DNA of 64,000 nt from an uncultured cyanobacterium. Its GTDB lineage: Bacteria; Cyanobacteriota; Cyanobacteriia; Cyanobacteriales; Nostocaceae. Made by a program: the position numbers and the translations under genes. This document shows, piece after piece, positions 16,405 through 25,172 of this stretch. Below the pieces are notes generated by a model. That model searched no databases. It was not told the origin of the DNA and saw only the letters and a list, made by a program, of their open reading frames with translations. The DNA is taken from NCBI GenBank assembly GCA_903848645.1, contig CAINGU010000078.1, positions 110,417 to 174,416 of the forward strand, written 5' to 3'. Position 1 is the stretch's first letter; each line of letters opens with the position of its first letter.

Positions 16405-17724
16405 TTAGTTTTTCAGCTTTAAAGCTTCCTTTGCTGACATTCCCTCACCTTGAGTACCGAAATACCACAAAGCTGCACTAGCTTCGGCGCGAGTTACGGG
16501 TTTTTTGGGTTGAAATAAGGTTGTATAACCAAAAACTCGGCGAATATTTGATTGTTCTCCATTCTGGAAATCAGCCAAAACTGCTCTTAACGCTTTGGGT
16601 TCAATATTACCTGCATCTTGAAAACCCCAAGTTTGTTTAACGGCTTCTAAATTAGCAGCGGGTAAGGCTTGGCGGGTATCTAAAGGAACTTTCCACAAAA
16701 TTAATTGTTCTCGCGTCAAGGGGGCATCAGGACGAAATAAAACCGCTGTGGCATCTCCAGATAAAGCACTAGGAATTAAACCTGCTTCTGCCAATCCCTG
16801 AATAACTGGAAAATCAGGATCTTTGGTTAAAATATCCCTAAAAGCTGGTTGAGTGCTGGGGGATGCTAACCGAATCTGTTTGGCTGGATTTTTAGCATAC
16901 ATGGCATTATTAGCCGCAACTAGCCAACGAGCATATTCCCGACGGGTGATAATTTTATCAGGTAGAAATTCGTTGGTTTTGGGTTCAATAGATAACACAC
17001 CTAATGCTGCTAAATCTTGAATGTGAGATCGCCATTCTGGTGGTGCTTTCTGAATATCAGTGAATTCTTGAGTTCCTAAAGTTTCAGGCTGAGTGCTTGG
17101 CTGGGTGACTGCGTTGGTATTATTAGTATTAGGTAAAACTGGACCGATAAATTCGGAATTATTTGATGGGGTAACTGGTTTCGTAGTTGTAGCTTGAGAA
17201 TTAGAAGAATACTCAATTAATATTTTAGTGGCTGTTTGCGGTTGATTGGGTTCAGCTTTGGTAACGGTTTGTGGTTTAATTGTGACATTGATGAGTAGAT
17301 CATTGCGTCGTGCGGAAAAAGTCCCCTCTACATCATCTGGAGGTTGTTGGACGATTTGCCAGTTTTTAGCCTGAAATTGCTGACGATAAAAGCTGGTAAT
17401 TAGATTACTAGGATCTGCACTTTGCCACCGAATTGATATTTTATTTTCCGAATTAGCTGGTGTGACTTCCTCTAATTTAGCATTGGGATAAATGGGGATA
17501 TCTGGGGGAAAATTAGCAGGTAATTGAATTTTCGATGTGTTTGGATTTGGTATTACTTGCTGACTTTGAGGTTTGCCAAAGGGAACAGGATTATTTTGCA
17601 ACTGAGGATCAGCAGCCAATGATTGTTCTAGGTTTTTGGCAGATGGACTGTTAGTACAGGCTGTTAAGGAAGATAGTACAACAGCTAAACTCAGGAATAC
17701 AGCAGGGCAGTTACGGGAAAACAC
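16405..17724 (-). CDS. Lipoprotein with S-layer homology (SLH) domains
   Basis: 439 residues. A GTG start at 17724 gives a lipoprotein signal with lipobox LTAC (Cys23). Residues 70-175 form a DUF-like domain (PDIPIYPNAKLEEVTP... WQIVQQPP) seen in other cyanobacterial surface lipoproteins. The second half contains SLH-type units (WRSHIQDLAALGVLSI...ITRREYARWLVAANNAMY and PVTRAEASAALWYFG), which bind pyruvylated peptidoglycan-linked polymers. The protein would tether membrane to cell wall. SLH domains are usual in cyanobacterial outer-envelope proteins and porins; here no barrel follows. Confidence 0.8.
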   Translation of the reverse strand: MFSRNCPAVFLSLAVVLSSLTACTNSPSAKNLEQSLAADPQLQNNPVPFGKPQSQQVIPNPNTSKIQLPANFPPDIPIYPNAKLEEVTPANSENKISIRWQSADPSNLITSFYRQQFQAKNWQIVQQPPDDVEGTFSARRNDLLINVTIKPQTVTKAEPNQPQTATKILIEYSSNSQATTTKPVTPSNNSEFIGPVLPNTNNTNAVTQPSTQPETLGTQEFTDIQKAPPEWRSHIQDLAALGVLSIEPKTNEFLPDKIITRREYARWLVAANNAMYAKNPAKQIRLASPSTQPAFRDILTKDPDFPVIQGLAEAGLIPSALSGDATAVLFRPDAPLTREQLILWKVPLDTRQALPAANLEAVKQTWGFQDAGNIEPKALRAVLADFQNGEQSNIRRVFGYTTLFQPKKPVTRAEASAALWYFGTQGEGMSAKEALKLKN

Positions 17725-17843
17725 AAAGAAATCACAAATTGATTTTCATTTCCTACACTAGCATTTTTGGGGCTGGGTGACTGGGGAAATTTTGTCCTAC
17801 TGCTATTGGGTTCAGATTTTGCCTATAATGATTTTTTATCACA

Positions 17844-17952
17844 GCGAATAGAATTCGCGGCTACACAAACAAAGTCCACCTGGGTGGACTAATAGAAAAT
17901 TCAACTTTTTCAACCCACGAAGGTGGGTTTTGCCTGTGTAGATGCGGTTTCT
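17844..17952. repeat. Foldback repeat, family of GCGGCTACAC...GTGTAGATGCGG
   Basis: The left arm has GCGGCTACACAAACAAAGTC then CACCTGGGTGGACTAATAG; the right arm has CCCACGAAGGTGGGTTTTGC then CTGTGTAGATGCGGTTT, pairing with the left over most of its length, with small hairpins nested inside. A diverged copy lies at 45741-45857. It sits in the divergent promoter gap upstream of the AAA-GUN4 gene. Confidence 0.75.
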
Positions 17953-17984
17953 AACCACCCTTTTAACTCATGTAACATAAAACT

Positions 17985-20471
17985 ATGACTTCCCAAGATT
18001 ATCAATATCAATTTGGTGGTAGTCTTGCTCCAAATGCACTCACCTACGTCACACGTAAAGCTGATGATGATTTATATCAAGCTGTGAAAGCGGGAGAATT
18101 TTGTTTTGTGTTGAACTCTCGACAAATGGGAAAATCAAGTTTGCGTGTCCGCACTATGCAAAGATTACAAATTGAAGAAATTGCTTGTGTGGCTATTGAT
18201 TTAACTGCCATTGGCACATCAGGATTAACTTCTGAACAATGGTATAATGGCATTATTAATAATATTTCTGAAAGTTTAAAATTAGGTAATAGATTTGATT
18301 TAGATGCTTTATGGGAAGAAAATAAACGACTTTCTAATGTGCAGGTTTTTGGTAAGTTTATTGATAAAGTCTTAAAATTAATTTCCACGCAAATTGTTAT
18401 CTTTATTGATGAAATTGATAGTATTCTTAGTTTAAAATTTCCTGTTGATGATTTTTTTGCGTTAATTCGTGCCTTTTTTAATCTCAGAGTTGATAATCCT
18501 GAATATAACCGCATTACTTTTGTATTGTTGGGAGTTGCTACACCATCGGAATTAATTCAAGATAAAAAGCGGACTCCTTTTAATATTGGTAAAGGCATTG
18601 AATTAACAGGGTTTGAATTTGCCGAAGCTGTACCTTTAATCGAGGGATTTTCTCACCAAGCTAAAAATCCTGAAACTGTACTCAAAGCGGTTTTAGATTG
18701 GACGGGAGGACAGCCATTTTTAACTCAGAAAATTTGTAATTTTATTAGTAAATCAGAAAATGTAATTCCGACAGGAGAAGAAGCTAGTTTTGTAGAGAAT
18801 TCAGTTAAAAATAAAGTTATTGAAAATTGGGAATCTCAAGATGAACCGGAACATTTTAGAACGATTCGGAATAGAATCTTAAAAAGAGATGAAAATAAAG
18901 CAGCATATTTATTAGATTTATATCAACAAATTTGGATTTCTGGGGGAATTGATACTGATAATAGTATTGAACAAAGTGATTTACAGTTAGCGGGAATTGT
19001 TGTTAAAAAAGATGGTAAATTAAAAATTTATAATCGGATTTATTATACTATATTTGATAGTCTTTGGATTGAAAAAACTTTAGCTAGTTTACGTCCTTAT
19101 GCAGAGAATCTTCGTCAATGGAGATTATCAAGAAAACAGGATAAATCTCGATTATTGCGAGGGGAAGCTTTAGCAGAAGCAGACGTTTGGGTAAAGGATA
19201 AAAGTTTAGGTTTTGAAGATAGAGAATTTTTAGCAGCTAGTCGTACCCAGGAACAAGAAGAAAAAGCGATTAAAATTGAAGCTGAAGCTAAACAGGAAGC
19301 AGAAAGACAATTAGCAAAAGCTAAAAAAGCAGGACTATTATTTTTGTCTATTGTTTCACTTGTCGGATTTTCTAGTTTAGGTTTTGCAATTTTATCAGGA
19401 ATACAAACATCTAAGATGAATCAAAATGTTGCTAAAATTCGACAATTATCAGCAGTGGCTTCTCAACTTCAACAAAAAGGTAAAAATAATGAAGCTAACC
19501 AATTTTTAAATATTGCAGGATTAGTTTTACGAGAAAAAATCAAAAATCAAGAAATTAAAGAAGCTTTATTAGATAGTTCTTTAGTTTTAGGATATGAATC
19601 TTTAAACACAGAAAAAAATAAAAATTCCCCATCAGATATAAAAAAATATAACAAAGCTAAAGAAGATTTGAATAAAAGTTTTGAAAAATTACCAAAAGAA
19701 AATAATATTGATAAAAATGATTCTAGTTATTTAGCTACTCTAGTTTATATTTATTATGTAAAAGGGAAATTAGGAAAATCATTAAATAATTACAAAATAG
19801 CATTAGCTAAATATGATATTCTCAAATCTCACTTAAAATCTAATATTGATTTATTTAAGTTAGACCTCAATATTCTCTACAATGGTAACGCTGATATTGT
19901 GGCTTCACTTTATCGTCAGCTTAACGATTTAGATAGTTCAAATACAGAATATTATGAATCTTTAAAAACACATTTATTAGATGAACTAGATTATTTAATG
20001 AAACAAAATAGATGGAAAGATGCAGATAGTAAAAATGATCAGTTTCTTCTGGTTTCCGCTAAAAGAGAAAAAGAAGGTTATTTAGTAGTAAGTGATATTA
20101 AAAACTTTCAATGTCAGGATTTACAAGCAGTAGATCGATTATGGTTAAAAAACTCAGATAAAAAATTCGGTTATAGCGTCCAAAAAAGGATATGGGAGGA
20201 AACAGGTAATTCTTTAGATTTTGACTTGAAAAAATGGAGCGAAGAAGGGTATAATAGGTTTGCCGAAAAGGTGGGATGGAAAAAGGGGAAAGAAATTGTA
20301 CCCTTAGAAGGAAATAAAAATTTAGATACGTTCGTAATAGGTACGTTACCTGGTAGAGGAAGAACAATGGGTTTTGAACGGTTTGCTGGGAAATTTGATT
20401 TGGGTGGTCGAGAAGGATGGGAAGCATGGAGTTCTCTCTTCTTGCAGAGATTTGTAGATTGTAGCAGATAA
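17985..20471 (+). CDS. AAA-like (STAND-related) ATPase fused to a C-terminal GUN4-like domain
   Basis: 828 residues. An AAA_35-type ATPase comes first: Walker A NSRQMGKSSL (44-53), Walker B IVIFIDEIDSI (137-147), then a winged-helix-like part to about 370. The block LRGEALAEADVW is typical of cyanobacterial AAA-WD40 proteins. A coiled segment leads to one membrane helix (449-472), then a TPR-like helical region, and residues 694-828 form a GUN4-like domain (DLQAVDRLWLKNSDKKFGYSVQKRIW). GUN4 domains bind porphyrins in the Mg-chelatase regulator; pigment binding by this fused copy is inference. A ParE-type toxin-antitoxin pair lies just downstream. Confidence 0.85.
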   Translation: MTSQDYQYQFGGSLAPNALTYVTRKADDDLYQAVKAGEFCFVLNSRQMGKSSLRVRTMQRLQIEEIACVAIDLTAIGTSGLTSEQWYNGIINNISESLKLGNRFDLDALWEENKRLSNVQVFGKFIDKVLKLISTQIVIFIDEIDSILSLKFPVDDFFALIRAFFNLRVDNPEYNRITFVLLGVATPSELIQDKKRTPFNIGKGIELTGFEFAEAVPLIEGFSHQAKNPETVLKAVLDWTGGQPFLTQKICNFISKSENVIPTGEEASFVENSVKNKVIENWESQDEPEHFRTIRNRILKRDENKAAYLLDLYQQIWISGGIDTDNSIEQSDLQLAGIVVKKDGKLKIYNRIYYTIFDSLWIEKTLASLRPYAENLRQWRLSRKQDKSRLLRGEALAEADVWVKDKSLGFEDREFLAASRTQEQEEKAIKIEAEAKQEAERQLAKAKKAGLLFLSIVSLVGFSSLGFAILSGIQTSKMNQNVAKIRQLSAVASQLQQKGKNNEANQFLNIAGLVLREKIKNQEIKEALLDSSLVLGYESLNTEKNKNSPSDIKKYNKAKEDLNKSFEKLPKENNIDKNDSSYLATLVYIYYVKGKLGKSLNNYKIALAKYDILKSHLKSNIDLFKLDLNILYNGNADIVASLYRQLNDLDSSNTEYYESLKTHLLDELDYLMKQNRWKDADSKNDQFLLVSAKREKEGYLVVSDIKNFQCQDLQAVDRLWLKNSDKKFGYSVQKRIWEETGNSLDFDLKKWSEEGYNRFAEKVGWKKGKEIVPLEGNKNLDTFVIGTLPGRGRTMGFERFAGKFDLGGREGWEAWSSLFLQRFVDCSR

Positions 20472-20596
20472 GGCTTTCAGAGCATTGTAAAGATTTATTA
20501 AGCTCTCATTTTCAAAGATTTATTTTCAGAAATTCGATACCTGGCACAACCGCCTAACGGAAGTCAAAATTTAAAAGAAAAAATTAAATAGAATTT

Positions 20597-20899
20597 CTAC
20601 ATATCATCGTTTGAAAATTGATTTTCTATATCTCTAGATTGATGAAAAATCCTCACAATTTCTAAACTTGCAGAATCTTGAGTATAGAATATAATATATG
20701 GCTTAACAAGAAAACTACGAAGTCCTGTTTGTAGTTCGTCTCTTTTTGTTCCCATATTAGGAAATTGAGCTAACATCGGAAATTTATCAAGAATTTGTGC
20801 GATTTTTTGGTCTGCTAATATTTCATTTTGTTGAGCGAGATAAATCCAAATATCTTCTAAATCTTTTTCTGCTAGTTTTGAAATCCGAAAGTGATTCAC
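20597..20899 (-). CDS. ParE/RelE-family toxin
   Basis: 100 residues of the RelE/ParE fold: starts FRISKLAEKDLEDIWIYLA, and ends with FLVKPYIIFYTQDSASLEIVRIFHQSRDIE, the usual toxin C-terminus. Its start overlaps the stop of the antitoxin gene by four bases (20896-20899), so the two are co-translated. ParE-type toxins poison gyrase and RelE-type cut mRNA; the sequence alone leans to ParE but does not settle it. It appears intact. Confidence 0.88.
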   Translation of the reverse strand: MNHFRISKLAEKDLEDIWIYLAQQNEILADQKIAQILDKFPMLAQFPNMGTKRDELQTGLRSFLVKPYIIFYTQDSASLEIVRIFHQSRDIENQFSNDDM

Positions 20900-21189
20900 T
20901 CAGATATTTCTCCTTGTAAACGTTCCCGACCTCGCGCTTTAATTGAAGTTATGAGAGTAGATAAATTATTTTCATCGTATTCTGTGTATTCACCGTTTTG
21001 GAGTTGTTGAATACCTGCGGCTATATCCTGTTTTAAGGATTCAATATTTTGTGTTTTCTGGTGTTGAGTTAGTCGAGAGTGTTGAATTTTTTCTACTAAG
21101 ATTTGATATTCTTCATGAGAAAGTGAAAGGATAATTTGAGTGAGAGAGTCAAGAAGTCGCGTATTTATTGTAGTAATGGATTGGTTCAT
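20896..21189 (-). CDS. Antitoxin partner of the ParE-type toxin
   Basis: 97 residues, first gene of the pair and overlapping the toxin by four bases. The C-terminal half (LKQDIAAGIQQLQNGEYTEYDENNLSTLITSIKARGRERL) is the toxin-binding type found in ParD/CC2985-like antitoxins; the first part (LTQIILSLSHEEYQILVEKI) is a helical N-terminal region. Such antitoxins repress their own promoter together with toxin; the likely operator is just upstream of 21189. Confidence 0.82.
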   Translation of the reverse strand: MNQSITTINTRLLDSLTQIILSLSHEEYQILVEKIQHSRLTQHQKTQNIESLKQDIAAGIQQLQNGEYTEYDENNLSTLITSIKARGRERLQGEISE

Positions 21190-21330
21190 AAGGCAATAAT
21201 GTTAAGAATTAGGTATCTAGTATTTCCTGTTCTTAGCTCATTTCTGACGATTTAATCATTGACAAATTATAGCATAATCTACCAGTTTCAAGTTTCCTGT
21301 TATTCCACTTTGGCGAAAATCATTGGTTCT

Positions 21331-21357
21331 GTTGGGTTTCACTGCGTTCAACCCAAC
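21331..21357. repeat. GTTGGGTT...AACCCAAC hairpin repeat
   Basis: Stem GTTGGGTT (21331-21338) and AACCCAAC (21350-21357) around a loop with TCACTGCGTTC. This is a common cyanobacterial interspersed palindrome, here in the gap between the toxin-antitoxin pair and the hydrolase-ATPase gene. Confidence 0.6.
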
Positions 21358-21431
21358 CTACTGATCACAATGCAAACTATACCCAAAGTAAGATATAATT
21401 CATTACTGATAAACTTATTGTGCTTATTAGT

Positions 21432-23282
21432 ATGGTTTTCAACTTTTTTGGTAAATTTTTAGGTAAATTATTTGGTAAAACCCCAAAACCTGAAACAACC
21501 TCACAACCTAAACCCTCAGAAATCACAGGTTTAATCAAAATCTCAGGATGTGAAAATCCCAAACGCTGCGGAGATATAATTTTTGTTCACGGTTTAGGTG
21601 GTCACGCAAGGTCAACTTGGCATCCTCAAGAATTACCAAATGATGATAACTTTTGGTTAACATGGCTTGCACAAGAACGACCAGATTTAGGAATTTGGTC
21701 TTTTGGTTATAATGCTGCACCCTTTGAGTGGAAAGGTGCAACAATGCCACTTTTTGATCGTGCTAGTAATTTATTAGAATATTTAGCAATTAATGATATT
21801 GGAAAATATCCCATTATATTTGTTACTCATAGTATGGGTGGTTTATTAGTAAAAGAAATGCTAAGAAATGCTCAAACTTTTAATAAAAAATCAGTTATTG
21901 AAAAAACTAAAGGTATCGTCTTTTTATCCACTCCTCACACTGGCGCTCATTTAGCTAATTTAATTGATAAAATTGGTACTCTCACACGAACTACTGTTAA
22001 TGTTGATGAATTGAAATCCCATATTCCCCAATTGCGTCAACTTAATGAATGGTATCGGCAAAATGTTGATGCAATGGCAATTACTACAAAAGTTTATTAT
22101 GAAACAAAACCGACTAAAATAGTTCTAGTTGTAGATCCAGATAGTGCTAATCCTGGCATTAAAGATGTGCAACCTACTGCTACAGATGATGATCATATTT
22201 CTATCACTAAGCCAAAATCACCAGATAATTTAGTTTATAAAGGTGTAAGTCGGTTTATTAAAGAACAGTTATCAAATATTTCTAAACAAACAGAAAATAA
22301 TCTAATAAATAGTTCTTCTTTTTATATTCAACGTCCAGAAATTGAAAATAACTGTTATCAAAATATCCTACAACCAGGGGCATTAATCCGCATTAAATCC
22401 CCGCGTAAAATGGGTAAAACATATTTAATAAGTCGTATTTTCCATCATGTTAAACAAAAAGGCTATCGGACAGTTTATATTAATTTATGGGGTAAAGAAA
22501 ATCTAACTGACCTGAATACTTTTTTACAGCGGTTTTGTGCAATTTTGAGTTTAGAGTTAGGAATAGAAGACCAAATAGAGAAATCTTGGAATAGTCGTTT
22601 TGGTAGTCAAGATAACTGTACTAATTATTTAAAAAAATATATTTTACCAGCTATTGATAGTCCTTTGGTATTAGGCTTAGATAATATTGATGAAATCTTT
22701 CCCTATACTGAAATTACTCAACAATTTTCTGCTTTATTAAGAGCTTGGCATGAAAAAGCGAAAACTGAGGATATTTGGCAAAATTTACGGTTAGTAATTG
22801 CCCATTCTCAAGAAGTTGATACTTCTATAAATCTTAATCAATCTCCTTTTAATGTGGGGTTGTCTGTGGAAATAGGCGAATTTAATCTTACACAAATAAA
22901 AGAATTAGTTCAAAAATACGGGTTAGATTTTTCAGATTCAAAAATAACTCAATTGAGAAATATGATTGATGGTCATCCTTATTTATTAACTACTGCGCTT
23001 GATACAATTGCTAAGGGTCATTTAACTTTATCAAATTTTCTGGAAATTGCACCCACTAATCAAAGTCCTTATGGCAAGTTTTTAAATTTCTATCTTTCAG
23101 AATTAGAAAAAGATAAGTTGTTAAAAGCAGCAATGCAACAAGTAATTAATAGTGATATTCCTATTAAAATAGATCCTACACAAGCCTTAAAATTACGCAG
23201 TTTAGGTTTAATTGAATTTAAAGGAAATGAAGTGCAATGTCTTTGTAATTTATATCGGCTTTATTTTCGAGAACGTCTATAG
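21432..23282 (+). CDS. Alpha/beta-hydrolase (lipase-like) fused to an AAA-like ATPase
   Basis: 616 residues from ATG 21432 (a GTG 12 bases earlier is in frame). The N-terminus is short and amphipathic (MVFNFFGKFLGKLFGK). Residues 45-285 are a DUF676/PGAP1-like serine hydrolase: oxyanion loop HGLGG (53-57), nucleophile Ser134 in THSMGG, and a probable His255 in DDDHISITKP. Residues 295-616 are an AAA_35-type ATPase with Walker A SPRKMGKTYL (323-332) and Walker B LVLGLDNIDEIF. Hydrolase-NTPase fusions of this kind resemble NLR-like proteins with a lipase effector. The substrate is unknown. It lies beside the other AAA-like gene and a toxin-antitoxin pair. Confidence 0.85.
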   Translation: MVFNFFGKFLGKLFGKTPKPETTSQPKPSEITGLIKISGCENPKRCGDIIFVHGLGGHARSTWHPQELPNDDNFWLTWLAQERPDLGIWSFGYNAAPFEWKGATMPLFDRASNLLEYLAINDIGKYPIIFVTHSMGGLLVKEMLRNAQTFNKKSVIEKTKGIVFLSTPHTGAHLANLIDKIGTLTRTTVNVDELKSHIPQLRQLNEWYRQNVDAMAITTKVYYETKPTKIVLVVDPDSANPGIKDVQPTATDDDHISITKPKSPDNLVYKGVSRFIKEQLSNISKQTENNLINSSSFYIQRPEIENNCYQNILQPGALIRIKSPRKMGKTYLISRIFHHVKQKGYRTVYINLWGKENLTDLNTFLQRFCAILSLELGIEDQIEKSWNSRFGSQDNCTNYLKKYILPAIDSPLVLGLDNIDEIFPYTEITQQFSALLRAWHEKAKTEDIWQNLRLVIAHSQEVDTSINLNQSPFNVGLSVEIGEFNLTQIKELVQKYGLDFSDSKITQLRNMIDGHPYLLTTALDTIAKGHLTLSNFLEIAPTNQSPYGKFLNFYLSELEKDKLLKAAMQQVINSDIPIKIDPTQALKLRSLGLIEFKGNEVQCLCNLYRLYFRERL

Positions 23283-23300
23283 GAAGAACCCCACCCCCAA

Positions 23301-23326
23301 CCCCCTCCCCGCTTGCGGGGAGGGGG
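23301..23326. terminator. Strong GC hairpin between convergent genes
   Basis: Perfect 12-bp stem CCCCCTCCCCGC / GCGGGGAGGGGG with a TT loop, 18 bases past the hydrolase-ATPase stop and 13 before the end of the convergent gene. No T-run follows on either strand; it belongs to the G/C-run repeat family seen at 12.2 and 38.7 kb but is placed to stop both transcripts. Confidence 0.6.
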
Positions 23327-23338
23327 CTATGATGCTAT

Positions 23339-24832
23339 TTAATACTGTACGTATTTCTCTAAATCTTCAATTTGCGGTGCGGGTAGTTGGTTGAGAACTC
23401 GCCAAAGAATGGTGTAGCTACCATCTTGATGACGACTGACGGCACGGAAAGCGACGATGGTATCACTACTAGGAACTTGTGCTAATTGCTCTTTAAGGCG
23501 GCTATTACGGCGGGATATGGGTTGACGATTGAGAATTATCTCTGGAAGTTGGAATTGAAGCGATCGCACTAAATAGGTCCGATTTAATTGGGCTTTTGCA
23601 CCAGTTAAGATAATTTGGGATTGATTCCATTCCTGATCTTTACCCGTGAGAAAGCGGCGTTTATCTACTTGTAAAGATTCTAACTGTCTGGGAGGCTGGT
23701 AGTTGAGGAAAAAATCCCGTGTTGACTTGCTGATAGTTTGCAGTTTCCCGTCCAATTTTTCCAAAGGTAGATCACCGACATCAACCATAAACCCATAATC
23801 TGCATTTTCAGGAACTAATTGAAAGTTTTCGCCAACCACCTGAAGTGGTAAACTAGGAATAAAACTGCCCTTAGTCTCCACTCCCAGGGGAAAAGGATAA
23901 CCATTAATATTAGCTTGTAGGCGATTCTGAACAGTATTCGGCTGACGACGGTAAGCTAAATCAGGTAATACCTGCACCATGCCAGTGTTAGGTAGTTTCA
24001 AAAAGTTAGCGGAAATTTTCTGCTCTGAGGAATTACTGTGATCAGTTAAGCTGTTAAATGCCGCCACTGCTTTCCGCTGATGGGGAAATGCTGCTTGGGC
24101 TATTTGTAAGAATTGATTGGCAGCTTGAAGATGATTGAGTGCGTCTATTGGTGCTGTAATCGCTGGCTGCATCGGCGGTACATAATTAGCTATGGCTGTT
24201 TTTTGTGTTTTGCCGATAATTCGTAAAGGAGGTGCAGTTAAATCTGGTTCTCTGTTAGCAAGCGGTATTGCTGGTTTACCCAGGTGAGGACGCTGTAAAG
24301 GAGCAATAGGAAGTACAGGATCTAATTGTCGTTCTCCAGAAACTAAGGGTAAATCTCTGACTAAAGTTATTTCCCCCCGTCGAGATAATAACTGATCTAT
24401 GACTGGGCGTAGTTTCCACAATTCCTGACTAGAAGCATACAAAGAGCAGTAAATTTGCACTGTTGATTCATTCAACTGCACAGGTATTGAAGATAGATCA
24501 GAAAAATTCCCTTGGGAACTACATAATTTTTGAGAATTTGGGTACTGACGTTTGAGAAAGCCTTCTATCTGAGTAGTCTGGATAATTAATTTTCCGCGTG
24601 CAGATCGGATTTTATTGGCATCTGGGGAGGTGAAAGCTTCTTCCAGCAGCCCAATTAAATATATTTGCTGCTGGAGCAACTGAGAAGTTGTAGTATAAAA
24701 ACTATCCTCTTTTGCCTGCAAATTAGGATTTTGATTGAGGTCGGACGGGGGCTGTAATTCCTGAGCTAGAAGCCTAGTAGGTATAAAAGCAAGGGTAAAA
24801 GGCAGTAAAATTCCCAAAAAGATTCGTCTCAT
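23339..24832 (-). CDS. Exported cyanobacterial conserved protein, function unknown
   Basis: 497 residues with a clear signal peptide (MRRIFLGILLPFTLAFIPTR, cleavage near LLAQ). The mature part has a helical N-terminal domain (about 40-150), a Pro-rich middle (about 165-220) and a beta-rich C-terminal domain (about 290-490). I recognise no enzyme motif. The protein looks like a lineage-specific periplasmic or outer-envelope protein. It is convergent with the hydrolase-ATPase gene. The upstream spacer is made of dispersed repeats. Confidence 0.65.
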   Translation of the reverse strand: MRRIFLGILLPFTLAFIPTRLLAQELQPPSDLNQNPNLQAKEDSFYTTTSQLLQQQIYLIGLLEEAFTSPDANKIRSARGKLIIQTTQIEGFLKRQYPNSQKLCSSQGNFSDLSSIPVQLNESTVQIYCSLYASSQELWKLRPVIDQLLSRRGEITLVRDLPLVSGERQLDPVLPIAPLQRPHLGKPAIPLANREPDLTAPPLRIIGKTQKTAIANYVPPMQPAITAPIDALNHLQAANQFLQIAQAAFPHQRKAVAAFNSLTDHSNSSEQKISANFLKLPNTGMVQVLPDLAYRRQPNTVQNRLQANINGYPFPLGVETKGSFIPSLPLQVVGENFQLVPENADYGFMVDVGDLPLEKLDGKLQTISKSTRDFFLNYQPPRQLESLQVDKRRFLTGKDQEWNQSQIILTGAKAQLNRTYLVRSLQFQLPEIILNRQPISRRNSRLKEQLAQVPSSDTIVAFRAVSRHQDGSYTILWRVLNQLPAPQIEDLEKYVQY

Positions 24833-25145
24833 GTCAAAAACCTAGATCGGATTACAGTAGGAAAAATCTAAAATAGATATTAAATTGGAAAAAACAACGG
24901 CCATCAAGCAACGTCACTCGATTTTGGATTTACGATTTTGGATTTGGGATTGACTCCACCAAACAAGTGTAGAAGCTCGAAAATTTTGGATTTGGAATTT
25001 CGTTAGCGAAGCGTACGCAGCGCAGCGAGTATTTTTCCGTCCTGAAGGACGGGGACATATACCAAATTTTTTTAATCTAAAATCTAAAATCTAAAATCTA
25101 AAATTCCCGGTTAGTCCATTTTACTTTCTGTAAAGCGTCCCCAGG
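24833..25145. repeat. Intergenic repeat block upstream of sasA
   Basis: The gap holds TTTTGGATT heptamer-like repeats (24925-24950), the palindromic GTTAGCGAAGCGTACGCAGC motif followed by GCAGCGAG (25002-25029), a small hairpin CCGTCC/GGACGG near 25039-25053, and several TCTAAAA units (25075-25105). These are typical Nostocales dispersed repeats. No gene is seen. Confidence 0.6.
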
Positions 25146-25172
25146 TTGTTACCAGTGCTGAAACAAGATGTC

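Noticed and set aside
21259..21462. 67-codon plus-strand ORF before the hydrolase-ATPase gene
   Set aside because: Consists of repeat hairpin sequence and overlaps the start of the real gene in another frame.
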